From the NCBI GenBank assembly GCA_030918015.1, contig JAUPTP010000086.1:1-7807 (forward strand): a stretch of 7,807 nt of DNA. Direction: 5' to 3'. Below, piece by piece: positions 6,878-7,807 of the stretch; within the stretch, counting starts at the first letter, position 1; each line of letters opens with the position of its first letter. Source of the stretch: Pseudomonadota bacterium. Its GTDB lineage: Bacteria; Pseudomonadota; Gammaproteobacteria; Burkholderiales; Burkholderiaceae_C. Position numbers and translations under genes: made by a program. Below the pieces are notes generated by a model that was given only the letters and a program-made list of their open reading frames with translations, was not told the DNA's origin and searched no databases.

Positions 6878-7807
6878 TCAAAAACGGGCAGTTGCCGCCG
6901 CGCGCATCGCCCGCGAATGGCGATGCACCGTCTCGACCAGCACGCTGACCGCCTCCGGCGGGGTGTACTGGCTGATGCCGTGGCCGAGGTTGAAGACATG
7001 GCCGGCATGCGAGCCGAAGCTCTCCAGCACGCGGATGGCCTCGCGCTCGATCGCCTCGGGGGTGCCGAACAGCACGTTCGGATCCAGGTTGCCCTGCAGC
7101 GCCACCTTGTGGCCGACCTGCGCGCGGGCGCGGCCGAGGTTGACCGTCCAGTCCAGGCCCACCGCGTCGGTGTCGCTGGCGGCGATCTCGTCCAGCCACA
7201 GGCCGCCGCCCTTGGTGAAGACGATGCGCGGGATCTGCACGCCGTCCTGGTCGCGCTTGAGCTGCGCCAGCACACGCCGGGTGTAGGCCAGGCTGAACTC
7301 CTGGAAGGCGCCGTCGGCCAGCACGCCGCCCCAGCTGTCGAAGATCATCACCGCCTGCGCGCCCGCCTCGATCTGCGCATTCAGGTAGGCGGCGACCGAG
7401 TCGGCGTTGACCGCCAGGATGCGGTGCATCAGGTCCGGCCGGCGGTACATCAGCGACTTGACCTGGCGATAGTCGTCGCTGCCGCCGCCCTCGACCATGT
7501 AGCAGGCCAGCGTCCACGGGCTGCCGGAGAAGCCGATCAGCGGCACGCGGCCGTTCAGGGCCTTGCGGATCGAGCTCACCGCATCGAACACATATTGCAG
7601 CTTGGCCATGTCCGGAACCGCCAGGTCCGCGACCGCGGCCTCGTCGCGCACCACCTTGGCGAACTTCGGCCCTTCGCCCAGCGCGAAGCTCAGGCCCAGG
7701 CCCATCGCGTCGGGCACGGTCAGGATGTCGGAGAACAGGATCGCCGCGTCCAGCGCATAGCGCTCCAGCGGCTGCAGCGTGACCTCGGTGGCGAAGTCGA
7801 CGTTGGT
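6878..7807 (-). CDS. hemE: Uroporphyrinogen decarboxylase HemE (N-terminus beyond window)
   Basis: The visible 309 codons run from the window edge to a TGA at 6878. HemE proteins are about 350-370 residues, so roughly 45-60 N-terminal residues are missing. The enzyme removes the four acetate carboxylates of uroporphyrinogen III to give coproporphyrinogen III in cytoplasmic tetrapyrrole synthesis, without a cofactor. Family landmarks are intact: [20 protein letters not shown], whose FSD aspartate corresponds to catalytic Asp86 of the human enzyme; [14 protein letters not shown] with the active-site tyrosine; FDSWGG with the conserved serine; VGLDWTV; LQGNLDP; and FNLGHGI with the conserved histidine. 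The frame is continuous through 7807. An internal GTG at 7717 is valine within the conserved [12 protein letters not shown] block and is not the start. priA follows after 117 bp. Confidence 0.97.
   Translation of the reverse strand, partial: TNVDFATEVTLQPLERYALDAAILFSDILTVPDAMGLGLSFALGEGPKFAKVVRDEAAVADLAVPDMAKLQYVFDAVSSIRKALNGRVPLIGFSGSPWTLACYMVEGGGSDDYRQVKSLMYRRPDLMHRILAVNADSVAAYLNAQIEAGAQAVMIFDSWGGVLADGAFQEFSLAYTRRVLAQLKRDQDGVQIPRIVFTKGGGLWLDEIAASDTDAVGLDWTVNLGRARAQVGHKVALQGNLDPNVLFGTPEAIEREAIRVLESFGSHAGHVFNLGHGISQYTPPEAVSVLVETVHRHSRAMRAAATARF

Overview
The window reads as a piece of a high-GC proteobacterial chromosome. Gene content and protein style suggest a betaproteobacterium of the Burkholderiales: hemE followed directly by priA, a UbiH-type hydroxylase with the GNAAQTLHPVAGQGLNLG signature, and long G/C-ending codon runs. 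The genus cannot be fixed from the sequence. Every gene I can support lies on the minus strand, so transcription runs from high to low coordinates. The very long plus-strand open frames are codon-bias shadows of these genes.

Layout in transcription order. hemE (uroporphyrinogen decarboxylase) enters from beyond position 7807 and stops at 6878. A 117-bp spacer follows with two striking features: a set of competing inverted repeats and a consensus DnaA box. Next is priA (replication-restart helicase, 6760 to 4643), followed by a 336-bp gene-free stretch of lower GC with a terminator-like dyad and several further dyads. Then comes a group of three genes: a GNAT/FemAB-fold acyltransferase of the BioF2/CelD type (4306 to 3131), an ATP-grasp ligase (3005 to 1725), and a UbiH-family FAD monooxygenase (1728 to 415). 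The last two overlap by ATGA. Beyond a possible terminator lies an A+T-rich junction and the N-terminal 99 codons of an IS630-family transposase, which runs off the left edge of the window.

How the genes relate. hemE and priA are housekeeping genes for tetrapyrrole synthesis and replication restart, and I know them as neighbours in related bacteria. The acyltransferase and ATP-grasp enzyme look like a pair that could modify a small molecule, peptide or glycan through acyl transfer and carboxylate-amine ligation; their substrate cannot be read from the sequence. The translational link between the ATP-grasp gene and the ubiquinone hydroxylase is unexpected, because one is accessory-looking and the other is core metabolism. 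The IS630 element sits immediately downstream of ubiH and probably marks a boundary of local rearrangement.

I do not see a defence system, CRISPR array, tRNA or rRNA. The most distinctive features are in the spacers: the alternative-pairing repeats and DnaA box before priA, and the structured leader before the acyltransferase gene.
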